Assembly: GCA_021234155.1 (NCBI GenBank) | Contig: JAJEKV010000094.1 | Location: 498,284-562,283, forward strand | Direction: 5' to 3' | DNA: 64,000 nucleotides | From: Isoetes taiwanensis | Lineage: Eukaryota > Streptophyta > Lycopodiopsida > Isoetales > Isoetaceae | In this document: positions 46,973-57,756 of the stretch, one piece after another | Layout of the letters: each line of letters starts with the position of its first letter | How positions within the stretch are numbered: position 1 is the stretch's first letter | Made by a program: the position numbers and the translations under genes | The notes under the pieces: generated by a model | Seen by the model: only the letters and a program-made list of their open reading frames with translations | What the model was told of the DNA's origin: nothing | The model's database searches: none

Positions 46973-47520
46973 TTTAAACTTATTAATTGAAGGAAAAGTA
47001 AAAAAAAAAAAAAAAACTAGGGACACGGCTTGCAAATGGAACTACATGGAAAATGGGTCACGAGTATGAAATAATATTACTACAATAAAGAACATGGGAT
47101 ACATGTTCTAGAATACAATGAAGTGTAAATATCCCTAATCGAGCACACCCTTCTTCTTTGTAGGTTGTTTTGAAGCCTCAAATATCTTAAAATATACCAT
47201 GGCCTCAAAACCGGAATGAAAATGTTTAAAGTCAAGACAACCTTGTAGCAAGTAACAAAAGAAACAAATAAAAAAAAGCAATAACAATCATTACAAATTG
47301 ACAAACACATATGTAAATAATAATAAAATGTATGCCAAAATATGCATAATAATATTACAAAAACTTATCACGGCTGCCTTACGCCGCTAACGCTTCTTAG
47401 TTCCAACCCGGCCGAGGTTTGGCCCACTATTAACGCTCAACCGCACAATGCAATGCATGCTTAATAATGGGTTTCTATTCACAAGGGTGCAAGACCACAT
47501 GTGGTAGCATTTTATGAATT

Positions 47521-47610
47521 GTCGAACATGGGATTTGAACCCACATTGTTGCCTTACGCCCTCTGCCCATAATGATAGATAGTTGTCGCGACCGCACCAT
47601 GAGATTCCCA
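47521..47610 (-). mobile_element. tRNA-derived SINE head
   Basis: The minus strand has GGGTTCAAATCCC (47529-47543), a perfect B box within a T-arm-like stem, and a weaker A-box candidate (ATGGTGCGGTCGCG) about 50 bp upstream at 47585-47600. Confidence 0.6.
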
Positions 47611-47639
47611 ATGCCGTATCCCCTTTCTCTTTTATCCTC

Positions 47640-47985
47640 TCTTTTTATCACCCGATGCTAGTCGGGCAGGGTGTTTGGGTTGCAACGGTGGCCCCGACGC
47701 TGGGTTGCTGCTATTCTCAATGGCCATCCATTGCTGGCCGCCAGGGTTTTGAGCCCGATGGGTGCCGCTATCTTTTCGCCATCCATTAAGCATTCGCTGG
47801 GTTTTGAGCCTGATGGGGATGCCCGTAACCAATGGCCCGGACCACTCAGGCTAACAACGCGATGGACCTTTTTTGTTTATTTAGCCGCACCGATGATGGG
47901 CAAAGCTTTGAGCCTTGAGCCCGATCGGGTTTCCTATAACCATTAGCTTAACCACTTGGCCATCAACGCCGTTGAGCATCTTTTA
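47640..47985 (-). mobile_element. Cluster of tRNA-like SINE heads
   Basis: Two minus-strand units carry strong A boxes: TGGCCAAGTGGTTAAG (within 47947-47967) and TTAGCCTGAGTGG (within 47842-47857). Each is followed at tRNA-like spacing by a B-box-like GGGCTCAA or GGCTCAAAACCC. A third unit keeps only the B-box part near 47740-47760. Confidence 0.65.
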
Positions 47986-48820
47986 TCTCCGCCTCATTTG
48001 TTTAATGTTTCTAGTTTGATTTGTTGAAGAATACATGTGGAGAAACGCCATGGTAATCAAAACAAAGATGCCATCTATCGTATGTGGGGCCGTGAAAAGG
48101 AATGGGATGAAAGATATAGAGCACGACCTTTGTTTGAAGTATGCGGAATGGAAGTGATCTCACGTTGTCTCATTATCGCCGATGTATCGCATTGGTCCAC
48201 GTAAATGCCTTGTGGACCGTGAGGCAAGCACAAACCGGCTATGGCGACGCCTGAATAATGGCCGAATAAATGTAAAGTGTACTAATGGCCGCAATAAATG
48301 CAAAGTGTATTAATGGCATGAATAAATGCAAAGTGCACATGTCTCATCAAGTTATTAGAGTGTATTAATGGCCGCATAACGAAATGCAAAGTACACACGC
48401 CGTGTTTTGATAATTTTTAAGGAATGTGGGTGCAAACTTGCTCATTCTTTGCTCAAGAAACCTTAGATGGATTGATTGAGCAAGGGAGTCATGTGGCTAT
48501 GGCTCTCCTCAATAAATATTAACTAGGAAAATACAAAAATGTTCCTCAAAATATTTTTTGACACTCTACGCGGCATGCACTAGAGCATCAAAAGAATCTC
48601 AAGAATAGAATCAAAGTGTATGCATTATATATGGTTTGATTATGTATTCAGGATACAAATTGGAATTATATTTTAAAACATCCTATAAGTAAGTTTGTCC
48701 ATCAAAAGAAGTTATATCACAACTATATGGCAAAACTTACTTCAAAGCTTTCTTCAAGTGGATGCACATGACTAAGAGGCTTGCAAATTATGCTTTGAGA
48801 GGTATATTCTTCTCGCTTTT

Positions 48821-49188
48821 TGTTTGGATTCTTGGCATACACCCCCTCGAACAACAAATTCCATGATCACGGATGCTAAAAGCCGCCATGCTCATGATCA
48901 CAAAACAAGAACACAAAACAAGAACAAGACAAGGAAATATGTACAAAGAATGAAGGGGGAACGAAGCCAAATGAGGCTCTCCAAATATGAGATAAACCCG
49001 AAAGTACATCCGAAGAGGTCCTGGCCTAATATAGTGTGGACCGCGAAATCTAAGCCGCACATCTAACTAATCTAAGCCATACACTTAAGTTAACCTAAGA
49101 TGCCAAGTGTCAACCGCCACCATCGACATAACATGTGCATGCACCTAACATGTGTGATAATAAATGTTAACCACTAGGTGGTTAAGCA
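48821..49188 (-). repeat. 3' LTR of the non-coding element
   Basis: Aligns with 51688-52063. The most conserved block is AACAAGACAAGGAAATATGT. The copies differ mainly around CTG/CCG-type sites and small indels. Confidence 0.85.
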
Positions 49189-51687
49189 TCCCCCTAAAAG
49201 TTTTTTTTAGAACAAAAACATGTACGTACTTTTATAAGATAAACCCACAATTACAATATGGTGCCAAAAAATTTAGGGCAAAAATGATGGTTCCGTAATG
49301 GTTGGTTTTGTCACCGAAAAGATTTTCATGAGGGGATCAAAAGAGAATGTCGAATGTCGAAACATGGATCATAAGAACTTTGGGCCAAAACATGAAGACC
49401 ATCCCCTTATATTATGGGTAAGTCTATTTCAACATATAGTGCCCAAAAGTTCATTAAAAAATAATTAAAGGGTCTTCAAAAATGTAAACACCTTAAAAAG
49501 CATTCCCGTGATTGACCATAGGAGAGCCGTGACTATACGCCACAATATTTGTGCAAAGCGTGGATGTTGAGCAAAAAGCGTGGCCATAAGCAAGCAAAGT
49601 GTGAGGGTGGGCCATAAAAAAGTGTGGCGAGCGTGGACATAGCGCGGGTGTTGAAAAAAAAGAGGACAAAAATTTTCGTGAGCATGGCTTTATGGCGTGG
49701 GGTCACGCGGGTCAATTTGGGCAAAAATACGGCATGGCCCCAAGGCCGCCATGAGCGTGGCCCGCCATCGCGGAGCCGCCGCCTGGAGCATAAGGGAAAA
49801 GTCATGAAGAGCGCGGGCAAAACCCCTGCGGAATGAACAGCGTGGAGATAGCGCGGACCTTACCAATCGGGCGTGGAAAAATACCGGCGTCAAGATTAAA
49901 GCATGGGCCATGGCAAATGACTCCGTTATCAACAACTCGCTATGGCAAAATAAGGGACCCGTGGATCAACCACCTCTAGTAGGGCGTGGGTCGAGGAGCG
50001 AAAAAATATCAAAGCCGACCAACGCTTTGGTTAGCGCAAACATCCGGTTTTATTGAAGACAATTTACCCTAAAAGCCGGCCCCGCTTCGGACCGGGTGGC
50101 GATAACAGAGGCAAATGCCACACATTGATCGTTCGACATCTTTATTTCTCACTGAAGAGCCGGGACGGGTGGAAGGTCGGGCAAGGAGAATAATTTCGAG
50201 GTTCTTCCGAGGATGAAAAGAGGTCTCAGGCATGAATCCCACGCGAATTTTAAAATGGTGTTGCACTCGTTAAAAAGAGGTTCAAGCTTCCATGGAATTG
50301 CAGATGCTTCCAGACAGCGATATAGCTAAAGATTGGGGCATTCAATGGTGCAAGAAACGGCTCTTCTTGGGAGCTGGAAGAGTCTACCGAAATAGAAAGT
50401 TGATCCCGTATAAGTGATGCCAAGGAAGGCTACCTGATTTTCACATTGAACTGGAGCATTTCAAATATGCTTGAAGCAAGGATGAAATACGTACCATGAA
50501 CTAAAAAGGATAGATGATGTCCAGAGCATGGTTAAAGATGTCCACCAGGCTACGTATGATTTTCGAGTTAAAGCTTCTGAAGTGATAAAAATATTTTTCT
50601 GGTTTTGCGATAATGCGACTAGAAAGCCCTAATAAAGTCGACCGGCGTCTTTGGCTTGAAAACGAGTTTTATGGCAGCCGAATTTGTGCTTCTGGGACTA
50701 ATGAAAATACTTTGCTTGTTTTGCGCATCGAACCGTAAAACCGACCGATGCTTGTCGGAAGACCTTTGTTGCAGCCCGCTTAGCTTGAGAGTGATGGATG
50801 GGGGCAGCGTAAATGCTGGCCCCTCTTGAAAACCCGCAAGAAGAATGCATATAGAAAGCTTGGATAAAGCGTGAATAACGCCAAGAAATGAGCAAGAGGT
50901 CGGTTTCGCAAATAAGAACATGATGCCACAAATACTGTAATTTAGATGAGTGGGCTGCCCGTTGTTGATGATGCTCACTTATTCTTGAACGATGCTTGCT
51001 TTACGTGATGTAGATGAAAAAGAACGATGATCCTCCATGGAGATTTGAGACTGAATCGACATAGAGGGGGCTAGCCAAGCCGCCGGCCCTCTGTAATAAT
51101 CAACAAGAAAAAATTTTATGGAGGAATGTAACAATCAACAAGAAAAAACTTCATGGAGGAAGCTAACAAGAGTTGTTGATGCGATAATCACGCATCGCCT
51201 CTATGAGACAAAATATTTTTGGGTGTGCAAGAGGCACAAAATTTCGGATAAGCCAAGATAAAACGTAAGATGATAAAAAATTGAGCAAAGACATGATTTT
51301 TTTTTTTTTTTGATAGCTTTTTTCAAAAAAAAAGATAAAAACACTTGATTTTTTCTTGATTTTGTTGTAGAGAGGAGGTCAAGCCACCACTCCGAAATCC
51401 TCGAAACGAAACCGCATTGCCGCACTTGAAAAACGTAGTCTTGAGAACGATTTACGAAATTAAATTTGATCACCGGCAGAATCATCAACCGTTGAAAAAA
51501 CAAAGGCCTCCAAGCCGGATACACAAATCGACTTGGTTGGGCAAACTAAGGAAACCCTAATAGGGAAGAATAGTATACAAGAAGTCTTCAAAACGGGAAA
51601 AATTGGAGCAAAGAAGACAACAAAGAAAAACAAAGAAGGGAGAAGAAAGTGATCACGAAATTTAACCCCGAAGATAACAAGCGCCAA
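49189..51687 (-). other. Interior of the non-coding LTR element
   Basis: No Gag or Pol motif on either strand. Around 49540-49900 the sequence is rich in AGCGTGG-type repeats. Open frames such as 50619-50978 (minus) lack motifs. CTG and CAG are conspicuously rare in 49500-50280. Confidence 0.6.
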
Positions 51688-52063
51688 TGTTTGATTCTTG
51701 GCATACACCACCCGCAACAAAGAAATCCATGACTGCCGGATGCTACAAAGCCGCCATGCTCATGATCACAAAACAAGAACACAAAACAAGAACAAGACAA
51801 GGAAATATGTACAAAGAATGAAGGGGAACGTGAGCCAAATGAGGCTCTCCAAATATGAGATAAACCCCGAGTACATCCGAAGAGGCTCCGCCTAATATAG
51901 TGTAGACCGCAAATCTAAGCCGCATATCTAACTAATCTAAGCCATACACTTAAGTTAACCTAAGCATGCCAAGTGTCGGGTCCACCATCGACACCTAACA
52001 TGCATGCACCTAACATGTGCATGCACCTTAACATGTGCAATGTTAACCACTAGGTGGTTAACA
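51688..52063 (-). repeat. 5' LTR of the non-coding element
   Basis: Partner of 48821-49188. It ends at its left side next to the candidate primer-binding site (51681-51686). Confidence 0.85.
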
Positions 52064-52354
52064 TTTTCTTTGAAGGATTAAAATACAAGTAAAAGCAACT
52101 TAGATTCTCATGAACATAGTAATCGATCTTGGTGCCCGCATGAACACGTGATCACCAACTTGTTACCGAAGCCAATAAACTATATTTGTATGAACCAGAA
52201 ATTTGTGAATTCTACCTCTCATACAAACAAAGCTAATCTGCAAATTTACTTTGAAGATGAATGTTGTATGTCTCTTATGTGAAAAAATATATATATGGTC
52301 GCGAAAAGAAAGTAAGCAATGTGCCTTGCATGGTGTTAAGTACTAAAGGGACTC

Positions 52355-52460
52355 AACATGCATGCATTGCATGGTATGCATGCATTGTGTGCATGCATTG
52401 TGTGCATGCATTGCATGCATGCATGCATCGCGGTGAATGCATGCACGCATGCATGCCAAA
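52355..52460. repeat. Alternating ATGC tract (GCATGCAT)n
   Basis: Over about 100 bp the sequence is almost wholly GCATGCAT, TGCATTG and GTGTGCAT units. It is self-complementary at many registers and alternates purine and pyrimidine. Confidence 0.9.
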
Positions 52461-52639
52461 CCATAGGTTGGGAGTGCAAACTAATAAGAAAATGCCGCTT
52501 TGGCGAAATCAAGCTATTTACCCTCACACAAATACAACAATAGAATATGCAAACCATAGTAAAATGGTCAGATAATTATATATTTTGCAAGACGAACCAT
52601 TTTTGTGATATAAGGTCTAAAGGGGAGTGAAGAAGATCA

Positions 52640-52726
52640 ATGGCCCAAACAATTTTGTGTTTCTTGTTGAAAGAACAAGGGCCCCCCCAAACAATTTTGT
52701 GTTTTTTGTTGAAAGATCAAGGGCCT
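52640..52726. repeat. Tandem duplication of about 42-45 bp
   Basis: CAAACAATTTTGTGTTT, TTGTTGAAAGA and TCAAGGGCC-type segments occur twice in succession. Confidence 0.9.
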
Positions 52727-53064
52727 TGATCTATTGTGATTCATTATTAAAATTAAAGAATGAGAAGACAAAAACATCATTATGTAAAAAGACAAGAAAA
52801 GGGAGGATTGATGATGGGCGAGATCAAGGGTGGAGATTTTATTGAAAAAAATAAATATTCTTGAGGAGCAAAATGTCGCCCCCTCTTTTCCTTTGCCCCA
52901 AAATCTTACAAGGGGATGGCACCCTCTGCTTGGTTCAAGATCAAAGGCTCTCCATGTTTCGCACGCATGGAGGGCTCATTCATATGTATTCTTATTCTTA
53001 TTGATTATGTGGAAGATTTTGGGGTTCAATTTCTCTCATTGTGTTTCTCTCTCCATTTTCTTGG

Positions 53065-53538
53065 TGTTGGAATCAAACGCTTTGAGCCCGGAATTGAACC
53101 TAAGAAATTCCAAACTCAATCTTCCCTTAGCACCTCCTCAAAATCCACAAAGGATGTACCCCGCTTAAAGCAAATCGAAACCCACGAGAATTCCACACGG
53201 AGACTAAATTACAAGATCACACAAACCGGATAAACGATCGGCCTTCTACTATAGAAAACATCATATCACGATAATCACCTGTTCCACCCGCCCAATATAA
53301 AAATACCAAAAGATATGGAAGCTCCACCGCTTTCTCGCAACGATGCCGAAGTTCAACAACCGCTCAAAACCTCTCGTTCTCTTTCACCATATAAATTTTG
53401 GTCCGCTTTCCTTTTTATTTTTGTTCCATGCAAAACTATATGTAAACGCTAACCATGTGTCATTGGGTCAAAATGCCATCACTTAGGCATGTAATTCCAA
53501 ATAATCCCCTCATGCGTAAGTGTTTGATGGTTCCAACA
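53065..53538 (-). repeat. Copia C 3' LTR
   Basis: The 474-bp segment has perfect 8-bp terminal inverted repeats, TGTTGGAA and TTCCAACA. It lies directly after a candidate polypurine tract (GGAATAGAAGA, minus strand, 53539-53549). The partner LTR is off-window, so the limits rest on termini and position only. Confidence 0.75.
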
Positions 53539-53539
53539 T

Positions 53540-53917
53540 CTTCTATTCCTAAATCCTTTTGAAATACTTTAAATTTAGATTCGACAAAGCTTTTGTAAGA
53601 ATGTCAACACACCGTACTCCTCAAAAGGGTCTATACAAGACGCTTTATTTCTCCGCCCATAAATTTCTCTAGATGCAAGAGACATGCCGATATTCAAATT
53701 TTCTGTAGAAAGAGCAATAAAGGGTTGTTTCTTTACTTTTCAAGAAATAGCGACCCTCTGTAGCAAGACATATCCCTCGATCTTGATCCACAAGGAGTGT
53801 CCCGATCACCTCCCCAATATGCATCCGCAAAACCTTCAAGTAATAGACTTTGCAATCTTACACCATGTTCACGCCCAATACAAGACCATAGTCCCCGAAA
53901 ATCTTCGTGAACCTTAA
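53540..53917 (-). pseudogene. Copia C RNase H region (degraded)
   Basis: Minus-strand fragments LEGFADAYWGGDRDT (RNase H aspartates), SLFLEK and VDILTKALSNLNLKYF-like text appear in order, in more than one frame. Confidence 0.75.
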
Positions 53918-53953
53918 AATACGCTTTATGCGATTTCCAGGACCTTCACCAGA

Positions 53954-54741
53954 TTATTTAGAAATTGGCTTTAACACATTTACTCCATATGAAAAAAAAT
54001 CAAGACGTGTACAAATTGATACATATTGAAGACATCCAATAAGCTCTCTATAAGGTCGATTCATCATGATATGCTCTTCCTTTTTTGTTTTGGGACACAT
54101 CTCAGAGCTGATTTTCTGTCCAGTTGCTACTGGAGTGCTTGCAGGCTTACATTCTATCATTCCAAATCTTTTAAGCATCCCTAGAATATTTCGTTTTTGA
54201 GTAATAGCTATAAATCCCTTCTCTTTATCTCTGTAAATTTCCATACCTAATAACCTTTAAGCTCCCCCCAGTCCTCATTTTGAAATCTTTTCTTTAGAAT
54301 ATCTTTGCAATAATTTAAGCAACCAATATCATTAGCAGCCATTACGCAATCATCTACATAAACTGCAATTATGCAAAAGTATCCATCTTTCCTATAGATG
54401 TAGACATTTCCATCCATATTTAATTTTTCAAACCCATGTGTTTTCAAATGATTGTCAATACATACATACCACTGACGTGGAGCTTGTCTTAGGCCATATA
54501 CTGCTTTCTGCAATTTCCACACCTTATCTCCATCAACTTCGTATCCAGGAGGCTGCTCCATATAAATTTCTTCATCCAAGTCTGCATTGAGAAATGCCGT
54601 GCAAACATCCATATGATGCAACTCTAAGTTGTGCATATTAGCAGCAGCCATAATTGCCCTGACACTTGTTAATTTAACAATCGGAGAGAACGTTTCATCA
54701 TAATCAATACCTTCCTTCGCTTGAGTAAACCCTTTCGCCAC
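53954..54741 (-). CDS. Copia C reverse transcriptase (partial)
   Basis: Two near-adjacent frames (54247-54741 and 53954-54244) encode a well-preserved RT. Motifs are GIDYDETFSPIVKLTSVR, HHMDVCTAFLNADLDEEIYM, AVYGLRQAPRQWYV and the catalytic YVDD, then LKRFGMIECKPASTPV and PYRELIGCLQYVS. A small frame defect separates them near 54245. This RT supplies the stretch that copia A lacks at its break. The preserved window contrasts with the damaged flanks. Confidence 0.92.
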
Positions 54742-55316
54742 CGGGCCTAGCTTTTAAATTTCGAAGTTTGCCCATCTCGTCCCCTGCTTAATTCTAAAAA
54801 TCCATTTATTTCCAACAATATTTCTGTTAGTAGGTCTGCAACCAGTTTATATCGCTCCTCAGACGCTCAAAAGAGCTTAGTTCGCATTCATTGCATCCTT
54901 CCATTTCTTGAATCTAGACTTCTATGGCTTCATTATAGTTGCTTGGTGTATCAATTTCTAATACGCATATAAGAGCGTAAATTACCCGCTCGCTTCCTCT
55001 CTTTTCTTTTTGTTGCTCAAGAGCACTTCTCCGTACTTCTTCCCGGGGTCTCATCCCTTCCATATTGTGAAGTATCAAAGATATCCCCTTTTAAGCAATT
55101 CAGCCTTCCTTCTATCGCCTTATTGGCTCGAGCCGCCCCATTTCATATCGTCATGCTCAGCGACCTTCCCCGATCAACTTCTTCATCCGGGCTTGTTTGA
55201 CAATGGCTTTTTCTTCCTTATCATCAAAATAATCTATTGGTTCCCGCTAATATCTTTATTCCAGATCTTTATCTGCATCTCGATCTTCTTTATTAGTACT
55301 TAAAAACCGATCTTTG
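54742..55316 (-). pseudogene. Copia C integrase-RT linker (degraded)
   Basis: Minus-strand text such as KDRFLSTNKEDRDADKD, then PIDYFDDKEEKA and DTPSNYNEAI matches the linker before copia RT. It abuts the LINE at 55316. Confidence 0.7.
55302..55316 (+). other. LINE target-site duplication, left copy
   Basis: AAAAACCGATCTTTG precedes the LINE. CCGATCTTTG recurs right after its poly(A) tail at 61878-61887, and the A residues are ambiguous with the tail. Confidence 0.92.
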
Positions 55317-55433
55317 GAAGCTTGCACAAGATGAGAAGATTAGTGGAGAGAATGAAAATAAAGCGGGCGCTGAAAAAATGAGCGTTGGCGCTCCTCGCGT
55401 CCGCCTTAGGAAACGTGGAAAGCCTGAGCCTCG

Positions 55434-57756
55434 ATGGATGAGTCCCTGTTAGAGGATGTTCTCCAGAGTCTTGGGCTTCCTCAGATCCCAGTGGGCCATG
55501 ATGTGACAGTCAGTGCCATTAGGATTCTTCTTAGTTTAGCATACAATAATCAATCGAGAGTAGGATTCAGTAGAACGTCAGTAGGCAGTCATTTTCTTAG
55601 TATCCTATGCTTTGACAGATTAGGATCCCTCAGAATTTCTGCTCATAATACCAGATATTTGGCTCTAGGGAACCGTTTCCCCAGAAATTTCTTTCATCTC
55701 AGCATCCCCATAGATTTTGGTACCGAACCCCTAGTACGGTGGGCTCTGTTCTTTGATTTGCAGCCAGCAGAACGCTTCGAGGACTTAGACATCTTGGTTT
55801 GGAGGTTTCAAGTCGCCAACTAGCAGAAGAAATGGAAGGCAAGGCAGGAAAGAGCGATTACGTTAGACCAAAACAGGGAACTCAGGAGGCAAGAGTAGAG
55901 GACGAGGAATGGACGCAAATCTTTTGGTTAGAGGACAAAAGGGATGAAGCCTGGAAAGATCTTAAAGAAATCTATATAGCCTTCAATATCATCAAAGATC
56001 AACAGAAGGCTGCTGTTGTTTGCATGGGAGTGCAAGAAGATGGCCAAAGTTGTATGGATCGAAGAAATATGATGAAATTGAGAAGGATTACTTTGAGGGA
56101 AGGGCGAGCGACAGAGATTGGGTGTGGAACATGCTAGAAATTGCTCAGGCTATAGATCATTCTCTGTACAAGCTGATTACAGTTAAGCAAGGGCACACAG
56201 AGGAAGATTGTTGCAGCTTTGAAGAACAATATTTTCGTGAACTCAATGGATGAAATGCTCAATAAGGCTAAGATGATAGCAAAGCAAACTTGACAAAGAT
56301 GAAATGGACTTCCAAAGCAAGTGTGAAACTAATTAAACGGTGGGAGGATGCGAAGATCATGTAATAGAATGGCATAAGCCGCCGCTTTAAAGCCTCTCTC
56401 TAAAGCAACACTTCTTTCTTGGAACAAATTTCCACTTCACCGAAACCTATCAACTTTAAAAAAAGGGGGACTCAAGGAATGTTGCATCGTGGGACAAGAA
56501 TGATTCTTCAACCCCGCAGAGGTCGAGATGTGCGAAAAGCCAAAATTGCAAGACTATCAAGGAAAACAAGCTTCACAAAGACAAGTACTAAGGTGGGGAC
56601 CTCAAAATCAAAACGTAATTCGCGGTGATGGGCAAAAGTGATTCGGGCAAAAGGTTTGATAACCCCCGCTCTTATAAAAATGCTTTTAAAAAAAATGATT
56701 CTTTTGATTGTTCTAAGGAAAAGCACAGGAACATATGTCGAAAAAAGGGCCTAAAAAAGATTTTATAGACCTTTTATTCCATATCCGACTCGCTTATGAC
56801 AATTTCTCAAGAAAGCTTTTCTTATACATTTTCCCGTGAAGTGTCCCCACCATCGCTGAAGTCAAGTTGTGGGTCACTAAAGTCCAAAATATCCCTATCA
56901 TGTCTATTCTTAAGATGGACAAATGTAACCTTCCAAATAGTTTGCAGGACGAGATCCGTGTTAATCAAATCCTTAAAAAGGAAGATTGATCATATTAACT
57001 ACCAGCCTTTTTTTATATTATGAGGTGGAGTCCCAATTACATTCCTAACAAGCCCCGAGAATATCTCTATTACCACATGGGTCTCCTTCCCCAATCTTCC
57101 CCCGCTTTCGACTAATTCTCACCTCAAAGCTATATCGAGGAATTAGGAGATACCATTGATATCGAGATTCCTCGATCTAATTACCCTTCCATATGTATTT
57201 CTAAAACAGCTAACTCTAACCGAGAAGGGAGATCAAGGTGAAGACTGGCCCTGATGACTTCCAGAGTCTCAAGGTCAACTACTCTAAAATGCCTGTCCTA
57301 CCTCCCGGGAAGCCTCCATAAAAGGTAAGAACATCCCCAAAAGGAGCAAAGGCATAAATTTGGGTTCCTAAGACCCAGAAAAAGGGGAAGCTAGTGTTAC
57401 GTAAGAAATTGGGAAGAATCAAGAAACGCTGATCCCCATTCAAAACATTGACCATACCAAGATGAACATGGATCAAAACCTTGTTTTAACCTTTGAATAA
57501 TGTGAAATTCTCTCATAAAATTGACACAAGAAGGTTTACCTTAGTGTTTCCGCAGAATATATATCCGAGAGCTTTTATGGAGGGAAGAATTTGGGATTCG
57601 AATCATATTGTCGACGCAGGTCATAATGGACAAAGAGCGTGATTGGCAAATTGTTACAAGGAAAAAAGGCAGGGGTAAGAAGAAAATCTATTTGGGGCCT
57701 ACCAGAACCAGCCAAGAAAGATTCAGCCGGAAGGACAGCAGTAAGTTTATGTACCA
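55434..57756 (+). pseudogene. LINE ORF1 region (degraded)
   Basis: The frame from ATG 55434 (MDESLLEDVLQSLGLPQIPV) is open for 130 codons. Later coding-like pieces include ARVEDEEWTQIFWLEDKRDE, KKYDEIEKDYFEGRASDRDW, and a basic stretch at 56419-56628. The last part, near 57630-57690, reads KERDWQIVTRKKGRGKKK. This basic end directly before ORF2 is usual for plant L1 ORF1, an RNA-binding chaperone. A clear CCHC knuckle was not identified. Several frameshifts occur. Confidence 0.65.

Larger units (their letters stand above)
48821..52063 (-). mobile_element. Non-coding LTR retroelement (LARD-like)
   Basis: LTR-like direct repeats of 368 and 376 bp (48821-49188 and 51688-52063) flank 2.5 kb without a recognisable retroviral domain. 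On the minus strand the LTRs run from TGTTAACC or TGCTTAACC to CAAACA. TGGCGC, a plausible gypsy-type primer-binding start, lies one base inside the 5' LTR, and AGGGGGA, a plausible PPT, abuts the 3' LTR. A TTTT follows both outer ends, but a clean 5-bp duplication is not evident. Confidence 0.75.

Noticed and set aside
49624..49836. GC-rich plus and minus frames near 49.6-49.9 kb as genes
   Set aside because: They sit inside the LTR element interior in a region with suspected consensus errors; no motif.
52261..52575. Cys/His/Met-rich frames (MHACMH-like) that might recall metal binding
   Set aside because: They translate the GCATGCAT tract; composition comes from the DNA repeat.
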